Below the pieces are notes generated by a model. It was given only the letters and a program-made list of their open reading frames with translations, was not told the DNA's origin and made no database searches. From assembly GCF_022267315.1 (NCBI RefSeq), contig NZ_JAIKLE010000008.1, forward strand, positions 1 to 64,000: a stretch of DNA of 64,000 bases, read 5' to 3'. Origin of the DNA: Maribellus maritimus (GTDB taxonomy: Bacteria > Bacteroidota > Bacteroidia > Bacteroidales > Prolixibacteraceae). The position numbers were made by a program, and so were the translations under genes. Numbering within the stretch: the first letter of the stretch is position 1; each line of letters starts with the position of its first letter. Shown here piece after piece: positions 35,396 to 45,203 of this stretch.

Positions 35396-37975
35396 TTACC
35401 GGATTATTGTATTAAACAGCAATTTAAAAGTAGCGTCGGTTTGGTTTCGGTGTTGTGTACGAAAACCGATCAGCACAACTTCACCCTCGCCGTATTTGAC
35501 ACTCAGCATGGCCTGTTTTTTTGCTACAGTCTTCTCCCCGATCAACCATCCGCTTTTCAGCAAACTTTTATCTTTATAGCGCACAATGGTAGTATAATCA
35601 TCATTATGTCTTCCGGGAACTACTTCAAATGCCGGACTTGAGAAATTAAGAACCACTCCTTCATCGGGCATTCCATATGCCAGAGGCTGCGTATTATCAA
35701 AATCTACTTTTAAAGTTGAGCCAGGGCAAAACCACTCTATTGATTTTAAACCGTTTGTAACATCCGTAACTTTTAAATTAAACGCGTCAGCGGCAAACTC
35801 AAACGAATTCCCAAAAGCAACAAGAGTTCCTCCGTTTTTTACATACTCCTTCAAAGCCTCGGTACCTTCTTTATCAATTCCGCTTCTGTATTTTTCGGGA
35901 TATTCCTCTGCCTCCTGTTTATTTTGTCCTTTCAAATCTCCGGTAATGGCTTCTGCCCTGTCGTTGGGCAAAACAATTACATCGTACTTTTTATTCAGGC
36001 TACCTTCTTTAATCTCTTCGCTCATCAATGTTGTGTAGTCAAACCCAAAATTTTCAAAACACAAACGGGTCCAGCCTTCATCCATATTTCCGCCGTAATA
36101 ACGTTGAAATAAGCCTGTTCTTCCCCGCTTCACCGTATGTATCTTTTCCTGTTCAATTTTGTTAAGCGGTAAAAAGCTAAGACCTGCTTTTTCTGCTATT
36201 TCATTTAATTTTTCTGCGGGTGCTTTTTCAATAATAAAATCTCCGGGATGCAATCCTTCAAATGCTTTATCTACTCTTTTTATCTGAATTTTTTCGTTTT
36301 GTAATAAGTTAACTACCAGAAAAGCCGCATTTTGTTTCCCGTCAATCCAGTATCCTGAATTTCCTTTTTCCACTGTCCCAGGAACATTTTCCAGTTCCTG
36401 CAAAATGGGAAAATCTGATATTAAATCGGAATGCAAGCCCTCTACATTTACCCCCATAAATTCGTACATGGTATGTGTGGCCAAATCGTATGGCCGGTAA
36501 GGAACTCCATTTTCACTTCGTGTCCATGAGTTATCAGCGTAATGTGTTTCGGTCAACAGATTTTTGATAAGTCCCATCTTTGGTTGTGCCAGTGAAATAA
36601 CATAAGATCCCGCTCCAAAAACACGATTTTCGGCTACAAATTGTTTGTTTGCCTTTTTTATCTCCAAACCGGATTGTAGCAATTTGTTGATCATTTTCGT
36701 TGCCGTCAGATAATCATGTTGTTCAGCCGGAATCACCAGGGTTTTGACATTATCTTCAGCCCCTCGTTTTGTTTGATTCTGCGCTTTTATAACTGCCGTT
36801 TTTAATACGGTTTCTTTGTTTCTCGCCGCTAAATCAAGAATAGACCAGGCCGATGATTTTTGTTGCGCAACAATATTACGCAAATGCCACCAGCCACCGG
36901 GCCATGGGTTTGGAAAAGTAGACTGGGCTTCATATTCAGGGAATCCGCGTGTATTGGCTCTCAACTGCTCAGGATGCACATAAACAGGTGTAGCATAATT
37001 TGCTGTCGCCGATTCAGTAAGCATTCCGGCGATATTATGAAACGGAGTTATCCAGTGCCAGCCAAAATGTCCCCAGCCTGCGTACTGTGCAGCGTTCAAC
37101 ACTCCCTGAAAACCATCCTCTTCCAGTTTGTAAGCAATGTGCGCGCCATACCAGCTTAATTCCCTCCAAACCAGCGGATCAGCATAAGGACGAATCGGGT
37201 CGCAATAAGGCGGCACATAAAACCGTGCCCCGTATGAACCCATATGATGATGATCCACATATGCCTGCGGTTGCCAGTCGACATACATAGCCTTTGCCAT
37301 ATACCTTGATTCCTGCAGGTTTAAATAGTCTCCGTCGCGGTTATTATCATGGCCGCAATATTTGTGATAAAGATAAGGCATACTCAACCCTTCATACTCC
37401 GTTCCCACGGTTTCATTGTACCAGTCGGTAATCATCACCTGTCCGTCGGGGTTAAAACAGGGAACCATAAAAAACAACACATTATCTAAAATCCGTTGGG
37501 TTTCTTCATCATCCTTTGTAAGCAAATCATAAGCCAGTTCAGGACTCATTTGCGTCCCTCCCACTTCGCTGGCATGTAAACTCATCGATTCAAAAATAAC
37601 AGCCTTCCCTTCTTTTATATATGTTTTCAGCGAATCCTCAGAAACACCTCGCGGATCGCTTATCTTTTTGTTGATGGTTTGCAGTCTGTCAAGGTTTGTC
37701 ATGTTTTTAGATGAAGAGATCAGCAAAAGTAAAAACGGGTGTCCTTCGGAAGATGGCCCTAGATTTGTCACTTTTATTTTGTCGCTCTGTTTCTCCAGCT
37801 CGTAAAAATAATTCACAATTTTATCCCAACGGGCCAGCTTATAATCAGCTCCCATCTGAAAGCCAAAAAATTCCTCTGGCGAAGTAATTTTATTTTGCGC
37901 AATTGCACTAAAAGTATTCAGCACAAAAACAAAAATTAGAAATAAAAAGACTGGCGTTTTTAAATGATTTTTCAT
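35396..37975 (-). CDS. Secreted M14 family zinc carboxypeptidase
   Basis: The ATG at 37975 opens a signal peptide (MKNHLKTPVFLFLIFVFVL), giving 859 residues. The zinc site is H134-A-S-E137 in SLHASEVGGTQ, with CGHDNNRDGDY and DHHHMGSYGARFYVPP downstream for the third ligand and substrate pocket. A Glu-rich LTESATANYA may hold the catalytic base. The last third resembles a class I glutamine amidotransferase-like domain (NGGTLVAFGNSFEFAADAF). Such enzymes trim peptides in the periplasm or outside the cell. Single gene on the minus strand. Confidence 0.88.
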   Translation of the reverse strand: MKNHLKTPVFLFLIFVFVLNTFSAIAQNKITSPEEFFGFQMGADYKLARWDKIVNYFYELEKQSDKIKVTNLGPSSEGHPFLLLLISSSKNMTNLDRLQTINKKISDPRGVSEDSLKTYIKEGKAVIFESMSLHASEVGGTQMSPELAYDLLTKDDEETQRILDNVLFFMVPCFNPDGQVMITDWYNETVGTEYEGLSMPYLYHKYCGHDNNRDGDYLNLQESRYMAKAMYVDWQPQAYVDHHHMGSYGARFYVPPYCDPIRPYADPLVWRELSWYGAHIAYKLEEDGFQGVLNAAQYAGWGHFGWHWITPFHNIAGMLTESATANYATPVYVHPEQLRANTRGFPEYEAQSTFPNPWPGGWWHLRNIVAQQKSSAWSILDLAARNKETVLKTAVIKAQNQTKRGAEDNVKTLVIPAEQHDYLTATKMINKLLQSGLEIKKANKQFVAENRVFGAGSYVISLAQPKMGLIKNLLTETHYADNSWTRSENGVPYRPYDLATHTMYEFMGVNVEGLHSDLISDFPILQELENVPGTVEKGNSGYWIDGKQNAAFLVVNLLQNEKIQIKRVDKAFEGLHPGDFIIEKAPAEKLNEIAEKAGLSFLPLNKIEQEKIHTVKRGRTGLFQRYYGGNMDEGWTRLCFENFGFDYTTLMSEEIKEGSLNKKYDVIVLPNDRAEAITGDLKGQNKQEAEEYPEKYRSGIDKEGTEALKEYVKNGGTLVAFGNSFEFAADAFNLKVTDVTNGLKSIEWFCPGSTLKVDFDNTQPLAYGMPDEGVVLNFSSPAFEVVPGRHNDDYTTIVRYKDKSLLKSGWLIGEKTVAKKQAMLSVKYGEGEVVLIGFRTQHRNQTDATFKLLFNTIIR

Positions 37976-38134
37976 AATGATGGATTTTAGAGAAGCTGAT
38001 TTGGTATAAAAATAAACATATTTCTGAAAACCTTGTAAAATCCTTTCTTTCTTTAATAAGCTGTTAACATCGTTTAAAATCAATATTCAGCTTCGAAAAA
38101 AAATCGTAACTTACTGACAACTAATAAAAATACA

Positions 38135-39409
38135 ATGAAGAGTATTTTCCTAACATTTTATATCCTATCCATTTATTCAATATCTGTTTGCGGTCAACAA
38201 TCCCGCAACAATTCCGGAAAAACCTTTAATAACACGGTCAACTCAAGCTATAACGGAATTAATGATTCGGTCAACTATAAATCGGCTCATTTTAAAAATA
38301 ACAGCTATTTTACTTCAACAAAATTCAATGCCCCTGTAGATTTCTCTTTTTCTAATTTTGATTCAATCGCAAATTTTGAAAAAGCTGAATTTTATTCACC
38401 TGTAACTTTTCGTAGCATTGACTTTCACTCAATCGTCAAATTCAATCAGGCCAAATTTTATAAAACAACGGCTGAATTCACCTTTTCAGATTTTAGGAAA
38501 ACGGCTTATTTTACGGGTGTCACATTCAATTCTCCTGCTAAATTTAGCAGTGCAATATTTCATTCTGATGTCCATTTTGATTACACTGATTTTAATTCAA
38601 CAGCTGATTTTTCTGATACAAAATTCGACTCAACCCTAAATTTTATTAACGTCAACTTTGATTCAATTGCAAATTTTAATCAGGCCGTTTTTGGCTCAGT
38701 CGTCAATTTTTCAAATGCAAGGTTACCATCAATGCTGTATTTAAATGATGTAAAATATATAAATGATGAAATTGATTTAACCTATTCATTAACCAACAAC
38801 AAATTTAAGGTCTGCAAAATATGCCTGAATAACTCGGACATAGATAAAATCAAATTCAGGTATTCGAGATTTGAACTCTACTTTCCCGACACTACTGATG
38901 TTGACATCAAAACCAGTGTTTATGAAAAACTCCTGGCGAAACAAAAAAAAGAAGGATTTATTTCAAGCGTGGAAAAACTAGATAAGGAATATATGGAATT
39001 CAAATATTTAAAAAATGGTGATTACAGTAAAATTTGGGGGTATTTTTTAAACTTCATTGACAAAATTTGGTGGGGATATGGCTATAACAAGGAATATATT
39101 ATTAGAAACACCTTGGCAGTTTTTTTATTTTTCCTGCTACTTAACGGACTACTGATTAAATACTTAAGCACACACATATATATAATCGACAAACTTGAGC
39201 CATTAAAAGCCAGAGGCAAAATCTTCTATTTCTATTTCACCGTTCTTTACACCGGCCTTATATTTTTTGGTTTAAAAATATCGTTACAAAACTTGCAACT
39301 GAAAGATATGCCAGCATCCAGAGTATTTGGTTTTATTTATTTCTTTCTAATGTATTTATCAGGATTGATTTGTCTGGCATACTCGGCCAATTATATAATA
39401 ACAAATTAA
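38135..39409 (+). CDS. Pentapeptide-repeat protein with C-terminal channel-like membrane helices
   Basis: 424 residues. A signal peptide (MKSIFLTFYILSIYSISVCG) is followed by roughly two dozen pentapeptide repeats in pairs with an F every five residues (residues ~55-200), predicted as a right-handed beta-helix. A CKICL motif separates this from the C-terminal region with three hydrophobic segments. The last two resemble a potassium-channel pore module but contain no TVGYG filter. The repeats would lie in the periplasm. Function unknown; no related genes nearby. Confidence 0.75.
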   Translation: MKSIFLTFYILSIYSISVCGQQSRNNSGKTFNNTVNSSYNGINDSVNYKSAHFKNNSYFTSTKFNAPVDFSFSNFDSIANFEKAEFYSPVTFRSIDFHSIVKFNQAKFYKTTAEFTFSDFRKTAYFTGVTFNSPAKFSSAIFHSDVHFDYTDFNSTADFSDTKFDSTLNFINVNFDSIANFNQAVFGSVVNFSNARLPSMLYLNDVKYINDEIDLTYSLTNNKFKVCKICLNNSDIDKIKFRYSRFELYFPDTTDVDIKTSVYEKLLAKQKKEGFISSVEKLDKEYMEFKYLKNGDYSKIWGYFLNFIDKIWWGYGYNKEYIIRNTLAVFLFFLLLNGLLIKYLSTHIYIIDKLEPLKARGKIFYFYFTVLYTGLIFFGLKISLQNLQLKDMPASRVFGFIYFFLMYLSGLICLAYSANYIITN

Positions 39410-39626
39410 GCGTCTTTAATTGATATTTCGTCCTCTTTTTGTTTAGTACCCCAAATGATTTTTAAGGCAGCACCCTTAAGCTGCTACTCCCACTATTTTA
39501 GATTCCGCTTACCTTCATCAATAGAGTCAGTTTACTTGCCGGCTGATTAACAGTAAGTATATATACGCCGTTGTATTATATTACATTCTGTAAGCTTATA
39601 TTTCTTAGTATATCATAAATCTGTAG

Positions 39627-39634
39627 TATTTTTG
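39627..39634 (+). promoter_or_regulatory. -7 promoter element for ettA
   Basis: TATTTTTG, an exact TAnnTTTG match, 24 bases upstream of the ettA ATG. No good -33 TTG at the right distance. Confidence 0.5.
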
Positions 39635-39657
39635 CAAAAAAATAAAACACTTTACAA

Positions 39658-41343
39658 ATGAACGACGATAAAAAGATTATTTTTTCAATGTATAAGGTGA
39701 GTAAAATTTACCCACCCAACAAAACTGTTATAAAAGATATCTCCCTTTCATTTTTTCTGGGTGCCAAAATTGGCATCATCGGGTTAAACGGTTCAGGTAA
39801 ATCAACGCTGTTACGAATTATTGCCGGACAAGACAAAGCCTTTAACGGTGAACTGGTTTTTGCTCCCGGCTATTCGGTAGGTCTGCTGGAACAAGAGCCC
39901 AGGTTGGATGAATCAAAAACCGTAATTGATGTGGTAAAAGAAGGAATGCAGGAAACGGTGGATGTTCTGAACCGCTACGAGGAAATCAACCAGCTTTTTG
40001 GCTTACCGGAGGTATACGAAAATCCGGATGAAATGGATAAGTTGATGGGAGAACAGGCACAACTTCAGGAAAAAATTGACCAGTTGGATGCCTGGAACCT
40101 CGACAGCAAACTGGAACGCGCTATGGATGCATTGCAATGTCCTCCGGATGATCAGCCCATAGGCGAACTTTCCGGTGGAGAACGTCGGCGGGTAGCGCTG
40201 TGCCGGTTGTTGCTGAAAGAACCTGATGTATTGCTCCTCGATGAACCCACTAACCACCTGGATGCCGAGAGTATTCAGTGGCTGGAAATGCACCTTGCAC
40301 AATATTCAGGAACAGTGATCTGCATCACCCACGATCGGTATTTTCTGGATAATGTAGCCGGATGGATACTCGAACTCGACCGCGGACAGGGAATTCCATG
40401 GAAAGGAAATTATACTTCGTGGCTGGAACAAAAATCAAAACGTTTGGAACAGGAAGAAAAGGGCAGCCAAAAACGAAAAAAGACGCTGGAACGTGAACTG
40501 GAATGGGTACGCATGGCACCGAAGGCACGTCATGCAAAATCAAAAGCCCGTTTAAGTGCTTATGATAAAATGTTAAATGAAGATGTAAAACAAAAAGAGG
40601 AAAAGCTTGAAATCTTTATTCCCAACGGGCCACGACTGGGAGATAAAGTTATTGAAATGGAAGGCGTAAAAAAAGGTTATGGCAACCGCATTTTGTTTGA
40701 CGATCTGAATTTCAAACTGCCGCCTGCAGGAATTATCGGAATAATTGGGCCCAATGGAGCGGGAAAAACTACGCTGTTTAAACTGATTATGAAACAACTG
40801 GAAGCCGATGCCGGAAAAATTGAGATTGGCGACACCGTCAAAATCAGCTATGTAGACCAGACACATGCAGCCATTGATCCAAACAAATCGGTTTTTGAAG
40901 TTATCTCCGGAGGAACTGAAACCATGATGCTGGGGACCCGGCAGGTCAATTCACGGGCCTATGTTGCACGCTTCAATTTTACAGGTTCCGACCAGGAAAA
41001 AAAATGCGGTGTACTTTCCGGTGGAGAAAGAAACCGACTGCATCTGGCTCTGGCGCTTAAAGCCGAAGGAAATGTGCTGCTGCTTGACGAACCAACCAAC
41101 GATATTGATGTAAATACTTTGCGTGCACTGGAAGAAGGTTTGGATAATTTTGCAGGCTGTGCCGTTGTGGTTTCCCACGACCGCTGGTTTCTCGATAGAA
41201 TTGCTACTCACATTCTGGCTTTTGAAGGGGATGGAAATGTGTATTATTTTGAAGGTTCATATACGGAATACGAAGAAAACCGCAAAAAACGCCTCGGCGA
41301 TGAAGGCCCCAAACGGATAAAATATAAAAAACTAAAAGAGTAG
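39658..41343 (+). CDS. ettA: ABC-F protein EttA, energy-dependent translational throttle
   Basis: 561 residues, near the 555 of the E. coli protein. Two ABC domains lack membrane segments: the first has GLNGSGKSTLLR, LSGGERRRVALC and LLLDEPTNHLDA; the second has GPNGAGKTTLFK, LSGGERNRLHLA and LLLDEPTNDIDV. The arm between them is Lys/Glu-rich (KRLEQEEKGSQKRKKTLERE). EttA binds the ribosome E site and gates entry into elongation according to ATP/ADP. Single gene with its own promoter. Confidence 0.95.
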   Translation: MNDDKKIIFSMYKVSKIYPPNKTVIKDISLSFFLGAKIGIIGLNGSGKSTLLRIIAGQDKAFNGELVFAPGYSVGLLEQEPRLDESKTVIDVVKEGMQETVDVLNRYEEINQLFGLPEVYENPDEMDKLMGEQAQLQEKIDQLDAWNLDSKLERAMDALQCPPDDQPIGELSGGERRRVALCRLLLKEPDVLLLDEPTNHLDAESIQWLEMHLAQYSGTVICITHDRYFLDNVAGWILELDRGQGIPWKGNYTSWLEQKSKRLEQEEKGSQKRKKTLERELEWVRMAPKARHAKSKARLSAYDKMLNEDVKQKEEKLEIFIPNGPRLGDKVIEMEGVKKGYGNRILFDDLNFKLPPAGIIGIIGPNGAGKTTLFKLIMKQLEADAGKIEIGDTVKISYVDQTHAAIDPNKSVFEVISGGTETMMLGTRQVNSRAYVARFNFTGSDQEKKCGVLSGGERNRLHLALALKAEGNVLLLDEPTNDIDVNTLRALEEGLDNFAGCAVVVSHDRWFLDRIATHILAFEGDGNVYYFEGSYTEYEENRKKRLGDEGPKRIKYKKLKE

Positions 41344-41516
41344 TTAAAAAAAGCAGAGGAGTAGCTGAGAAAAGACTTTAAAATAAATAACTCACGATAG
41401 ATTATAAAAATGCGTCTGGAAATATACATCTTCCGGGCACATTTTTACCAGCAACTTTTCATGATCGGTTCACTCCTCTGTACCACTAAATAGCGAGGTA
41501 ATCAAAAACAAAAATT

Positions 41517-41562
41517 TTCTCTTTACAAAGAGAATCACGAATTATTCTTTCACTTAAATTTG
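41517..41562 (+). promoter_or_regulatory. Candidate operator and -7 element for the cysteine-cluster gene
   Basis: A perfect inverted repeat, TTCTCTTT-AC-AAAGAGAA, at 41517-41534 lies upstream of a TAAATTTG -7 element at 41555-41562. The gene starts at 41586, 24 bases from the -7 element. The placement over the -33 region suggests regulation. Confidence 0.45.
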
Positions 41563-41585
41563 CGCGTTATTTTTAACTCACATAA

Positions 41586-42179
41586 ATGAATGTTTTAAGC
41601 AAAGTACGTGCTGTTGAAAGGTTATATAAAGTGCTTGAAAAAGATATTCGGGAACTGCAGGCACAAACAGGAATCAATTGCGTGGTAAACTGCATAAAAT
41701 GTTGCACTACTTCGCATATTATGGCAACGGCTCTCGAATTTTATCCAATGGCCTATCATTTATACCAAACCGGTGAGGCCGATAATTTTCTGGAAAAAAT
41801 AACGCAAATAAATAACTCAGGCATTTGCCCTGCATTAAACTATTTTAATACGGAGAATACTCGTCCTGGGTGCACACAATATCCATACAGAGGGCTCATT
41901 TGCCGTTTATTTACGTACAACTACAGTACTGATAAATACGGTGTACGAAGACTTGCTGCCTGCAAAACCATTCGGCTCACACAAGCCGAAGAGCTGGAAA
42001 AAGCAAACCACTTGTTAAAGTTAAAACCTATCGGTCCCAAAGCAACCGATTTTTACTCGCGTTTGCAGGTTATCGATTTTAACGAGGCACAACGGTTGTA
42101 CCCCATCGGCGATGCCATTCGAATTGCTATCGAAACCATCATTACGAATCAGCATTACCGGGGAAAACGAGCCATGTAG
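41586..42179 (+). CDS. YkgJ-type cysteine-cluster protein
   Basis: 197 residues. Near the N-terminus CVVNCIKCC gives a C-x3-C-x2-CC pattern, followed by GICPAL and PYRGLICRLF with more Cys, as in the YkgJ family of presumed zinc or iron-sulfur binding proteins. The C-terminal half is helical. No partner gene adjacent. The family's function is not established. Confidence 0.8.
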   Translation: MNVLSKVRAVERLYKVLEKDIRELQAQTGINCVVNCIKCCTTSHIMATALEFYPMAYHLYQTGEADNFLEKITQINNSGICPALNYFNTENTRPGCTQYPYRGLICRLFTYNYSTDKYGVRRLAACKTIRLTQAEELEKANHLLKLKPIGPKATDFYSRLQVIDFNEAQRLYPIGDAIRIAIETIITNQHYRGKRAM

Positions 42180-42466
42180 TTTATTGCTTCATTAGAAAGT
42201 GGCAACTATTGTAAAGAATCAATTTCGATTATTTTTAATAATTTTCACAAATCAGTTTCTATTCTTTGCCCGATACACATATCTAAAATTCAATTATTTC
42301 GGCTGGTTTAAAGAACTGCAGTTACATACCATCATTTTTCACCTGTTTACATTTTCATTTATCTTTAAGGTGAAAATACCAAATACAACGTTTTAGATTA
42401 TGAGTTAACAATGTTTCACCTGTAGTCACATTTCGATGAAAATCATAAAAAAACCAAATAAGATCA

Positions 42467-43450
42467 ATGAAAATAGAATTCTGTTTGGATAAAATTGATG
42501 GTTTTTTACCATCGATTGCCCGGCAGCTAGGGCTTCAAATTAAAAACAATTCGTTCGCTTTGCCCGATAAACTGGGAAAAGGTTTCTTTAGTCAGGCAGT
42601 ATTTAACTGTAATCTGGCTATCACCTATTACGAAATTAATTTAGACATTCCGAGCACTATAATACGGCACAAAAGCGCCAACAGTGATATTTTACCAATT
42701 GTATTCTGGTTGTCAAATGCCGGCGTTACACAGGAATTAAATACAGAAACAAAAATAATAGGCAAAAATACGCCAAACGGTATCTTTTTCCCGTCAAATA
42801 ATATAGAGACCAATTACACTTTTCCGGCTGGAATCCCGATTAAAAATATTGCTGTGTATATTCACAAAACATGGTTTAAAAAATTCCTAAATCCCCAAAA
42901 TGATTACATCAATAATTACATTTTAAGGCAAAACAAATATTTTCTGTTTGAAGAGATAAACTTTGCCATGGAAGAAGTAATAACAGATATAGAGGCCATT
43001 TTCAAAACAAAAATAAATGATACGCTTGCACCACTCAACCTTTATATAGATACTTTAAAACTTTCCAATCTGTTCTTTGAAAAAATTTTACAACGAAAAT
43101 CAGAAAATACTTTTGTAAATATCAAACCGTACGATATTCAAAACTTATTCAAGATAAAGGGGATCATCAGTGATAACTATATCGATTTTCCCACGATGGA
43201 TTTTCTTTCAAAAGAATCGCACATGAACGAAAGAAAATTGCAAAAGTTATTTAAGCAGGTGTTTGGAAAAAGCATATATCAGTTTGCTTTATCACTGAAA
43301 ATGAGAGAAGCAAAACGTTTGCTGCAAAGTAAAAGTCATTCTGTTTCCGAGGTTGGGTATCTGGTTGGATATTCCAACCTCAGTCATTTTAGCCAAAAAT
43401 TTAGAGAACATGTTGGTATTACCCCCAAACAATATCTGACATCGCTGTAG
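42467..43450 (+). CDS. AraC family transcriptional regulator
   Basis: 327 residues without signal or membrane segments. The last ~85 residues hold the two HTH motifs (MDFLSKESHMNERKLQKLF; SVSEVGYLVGYSNLSHFSQK) and the family ending GITPKQYL. The N-terminal ~230 residues would be a ligand-binding domain of unassigned type. It lies 144 bases ahead of a GyrI-like gene and a GNAT gene on the same strand. Confidence 0.92.
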   Translation: MKIEFCLDKIDGFLPSIARQLGLQIKNNSFALPDKLGKGFFSQAVFNCNLAITYYEINLDIPSTIIRHKSANSDILPIVFWLSNAGVTQELNTETKIIGKNTPNGIFFPSNNIETNYTFPAGIPIKNIAVYIHKTWFKKFLNPQNDYINNYILRQNKYFLFEEINFAMEEVITDIEAIFKTKINDTLAPLNLYIDTLKLSNLFFEKILQRKSENTFVNIKPYDIQNLFKIKGIISDNYIDFPTMDFLSKESHMNERKLQKLFKQVFGKSIYQFALSLKMREAKRLLQSKSHSVSEVGYLVGYSNLSHFSQKFREHVGITPKQYLTSL

Positions 43451-43594
43451 TTCATAGTTCAGGCCTCCTGAAAAACGAGTTTTCATCAACCCAAAAGTCG
43501 GTTTTCGGGTATTTATTATCGTTTTACGGTTATTTTTTCTTCTTAAGACACAATACTTTTGTTTCATAATTAAAAACTTAAAAATGAAACAATT

Positions 43595-44185
43595 ATGAAT
43601 CTTTTAAAAAACATTCTGCTGGCCCCCGTTTTAAAGCAGGGTTACAAAAGAAACCTGGTATCAGGTCCTGAGGTAATTAATTTGGAGAAAAAAAGCTGTA
43701 TCGGATATTCAATCACGACTTCGCTTAAAAGAAACCGAAAAAAAAAGGAAATTCCTCCCTTTTTTCACGACATTTATGACAATAATAAACTAAACAGTTT
43801 ATGGGAGCAAAATGAACAAAATATGTATTGTATTTTTGATATGCATCCAAACAGCCAGAATTTTGATTATTACATTGCTACTGACAAAAAAGCGATGCAC
43901 CACAGTATGAAATACGCTGAAATCACTCTTCCAAAAGGGAAATATGTAAGGGTAGAATTAATGAAAAGAAATCATTCGGCAGTTAGTAATATAATGATGT
44001 ACCTGCGCGCAATTTGGCTTGAAGCAAATGGCTACAAAGCTGCAAACAGCCCGGCTTTTATTTTATACGACGAAAGATTCCATTCAAATTACAAACAACA
44101 CGGCTGCATTGATGGAAATTATCCGGGGAAACCAATTGCTTCATTTTTTATACCACTGGAAGATGAAAAAACTATTTCTGCATAA
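43595..44185 (+). CDS. GyrI-like / AraC effector-binding domain protein
   Basis: 196 residues. The pattern EKKSCIGYSITTSLKRNRKK near the start, the YIATDKKAMHHSMKYAEITL region, then LPKGKYVRVELMKR and a final PIASFFIPLE fit the SOUL/GyrI-like effector-binding fold often found fused to AraC regulators. Here it is a free-standing gene directly after an AraC gene. It may bind the same ligand as the regulator or trap small toxic molecules. The GNAT gene begins 8 bases later. Confidence 0.75.
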   Translation: MNLLKNILLAPVLKQGYKRNLVSGPEVINLEKKSCIGYSITTSLKRNRKKKEIPPFFHDIYDNNKLNSLWEQNEQNMYCIFDMHPNSQNFDYYIATDKKAMHHSMKYAEITLPKGKYVRVELMKRNHSAVSNIMMYLRAIWLEANGYKAANSPAFILYDERFHSNYKQHGCIDGNYPGKPIASFFIPLEDEKTISA

Positions 44186-44193
44186 ATAAAAAC

Positions 44194-44664
44194 ATGAAAG
44201 ATTATAGTATAAAACCTTTTAAGCAGGGAAACGAGAAAGCTGTTCATCAACTCGTAAAAGCAGTTTACGATGAGTTTGTTCGACATGAAAATACAGAAGA
44301 AGGCAACTTGCTTTTTTATGATTGGATAATGCCTCAAAAGATAGCCGCCCGGCAAAAACAGCAAAATAACTTATGGTTGGCTTGGAGCAGCAATAAAATT
44401 ATTGGTATGATAGAAATAAGAGACAATCAAAATATCACCTTGCTTTTTATAGATAAAAATTACCAAAAGCGAGGAATAGCGAGGAACCTGTTTCAAACTG
44501 CGTTAAACGAATATAAAAAAAGAGAATTTAATTTGGATAAATTCTATGTCCACGCTTCGTTGTCATCGGTACCGGTATATAAAAGTTTGGGATTTTATGT
44601 TGTCAGTAAAGCACGAAAAGAAAACGGTATTTATTATGTACCAATGGAAACAGACATTTTATAA
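44194..44664 (+). CDS. GNAT family N-acetyltransferase
   Basis: 156 residues. The acetyl-CoA loop is YQKRGIARNLFQTAL (Q/RxxGxG/A type), preceded by the beta strands KIIGMIEIRDNQNITLLFI and followed by VPVYKSLGFYVV. Substrate unknown. It is the last gene of a likely AraC/GyrI-like/GNAT cassette. Confidence 0.88.
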   Translation: MKDYSIKPFKQGNEKAVHQLVKAVYDEFVRHENTEEGNLLFYDWIMPQKIAARQKQQNNLWLAWSSNKIIGMIEIRDNQNITLLFIDKNYQKRGIARNLFQTALNEYKKREFNLDKFYVHASLSSVPVYKSLGFYVVSKARKENGIYYVPMETDIL

Positions 44665-44788
44665 AAACGAATTAACTCGAGCAAAAATCGATAAACAAAA
44701 CATGATGCTTTCTAAAAATAAATCAATTATTGTTTTTATCAGAAAAAAGAATGTGACAAGTTTTGTATAGCTTTACCGGCAAAAATCA

Positions 44789-45121
44789 ATGAAAGAACGA
44801 TGGCCTTTTATTACCGGATTTATTCTTTTGACTTTGGGAATACTGGCTAAAGTGCTAACAGAAATTCGTATTGTCCCAATTGTTTTAATACTTTCAGGAG
44901 TATCGCTCAAAATTTATTTTATATTTCAAAAAGCAAAAAAAACAAAATACCATCCGGGAATTGAAATCTCCTTTCTTTTGGCGGGATTAGCACTCTTCTT
45001 TTTCGGAATGTATTTTCTGCCAGAGGATACATTTGTCTCTCCCGATTTATTTATTGGAGCGGGGATTGGATTGAAGATAATTTTTATTATTATGTTTATA
45101 AAAAAAACAGGAAAAAAGTAA
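44789..45121 (+). CDS. Small four-helix membrane protein of unknown function
   Basis: 110 residues with four hydrophobic segments (FITGFILLTLGILAKVL; IVPIVLILSGVSLKIYFIF; ISFLLAGLALFFFGMYFL; LFIGAGIGLKIIFIIMFI). The helix pairs 1-2 and 3-4 look alike, suggesting internal duplication. Resembles GldL-like helices weakly. No family recognised. Confidence 0.65.
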   Translation: MKERWPFITGFILLTLGILAKVLTEIRIVPIVLILSGVSLKIYFIFQKAKKTKYHPGIEISFLLAGLALFFFGMYFLPEDTFVSPDLFIGAGIGLKIIFIIMFIKKTGKK

Positions 45122-45203
45122 AGCTATACATTTGCTTTAATGAACAATTTCAAAAATCAAAAGGCTGAAAAAATACATACCAGGATTATCCGATAATGAA
45201 TAG

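Noticed and set aside
42199-42396. A 65-codon frame encoding a hydrophobic peptide between the cysteine-cluster gene and the AraC gene
   Set aside because: It starts at GTG, has no ribosome-binding site and its composition follows the AT-rich spacer; no family resemblance.
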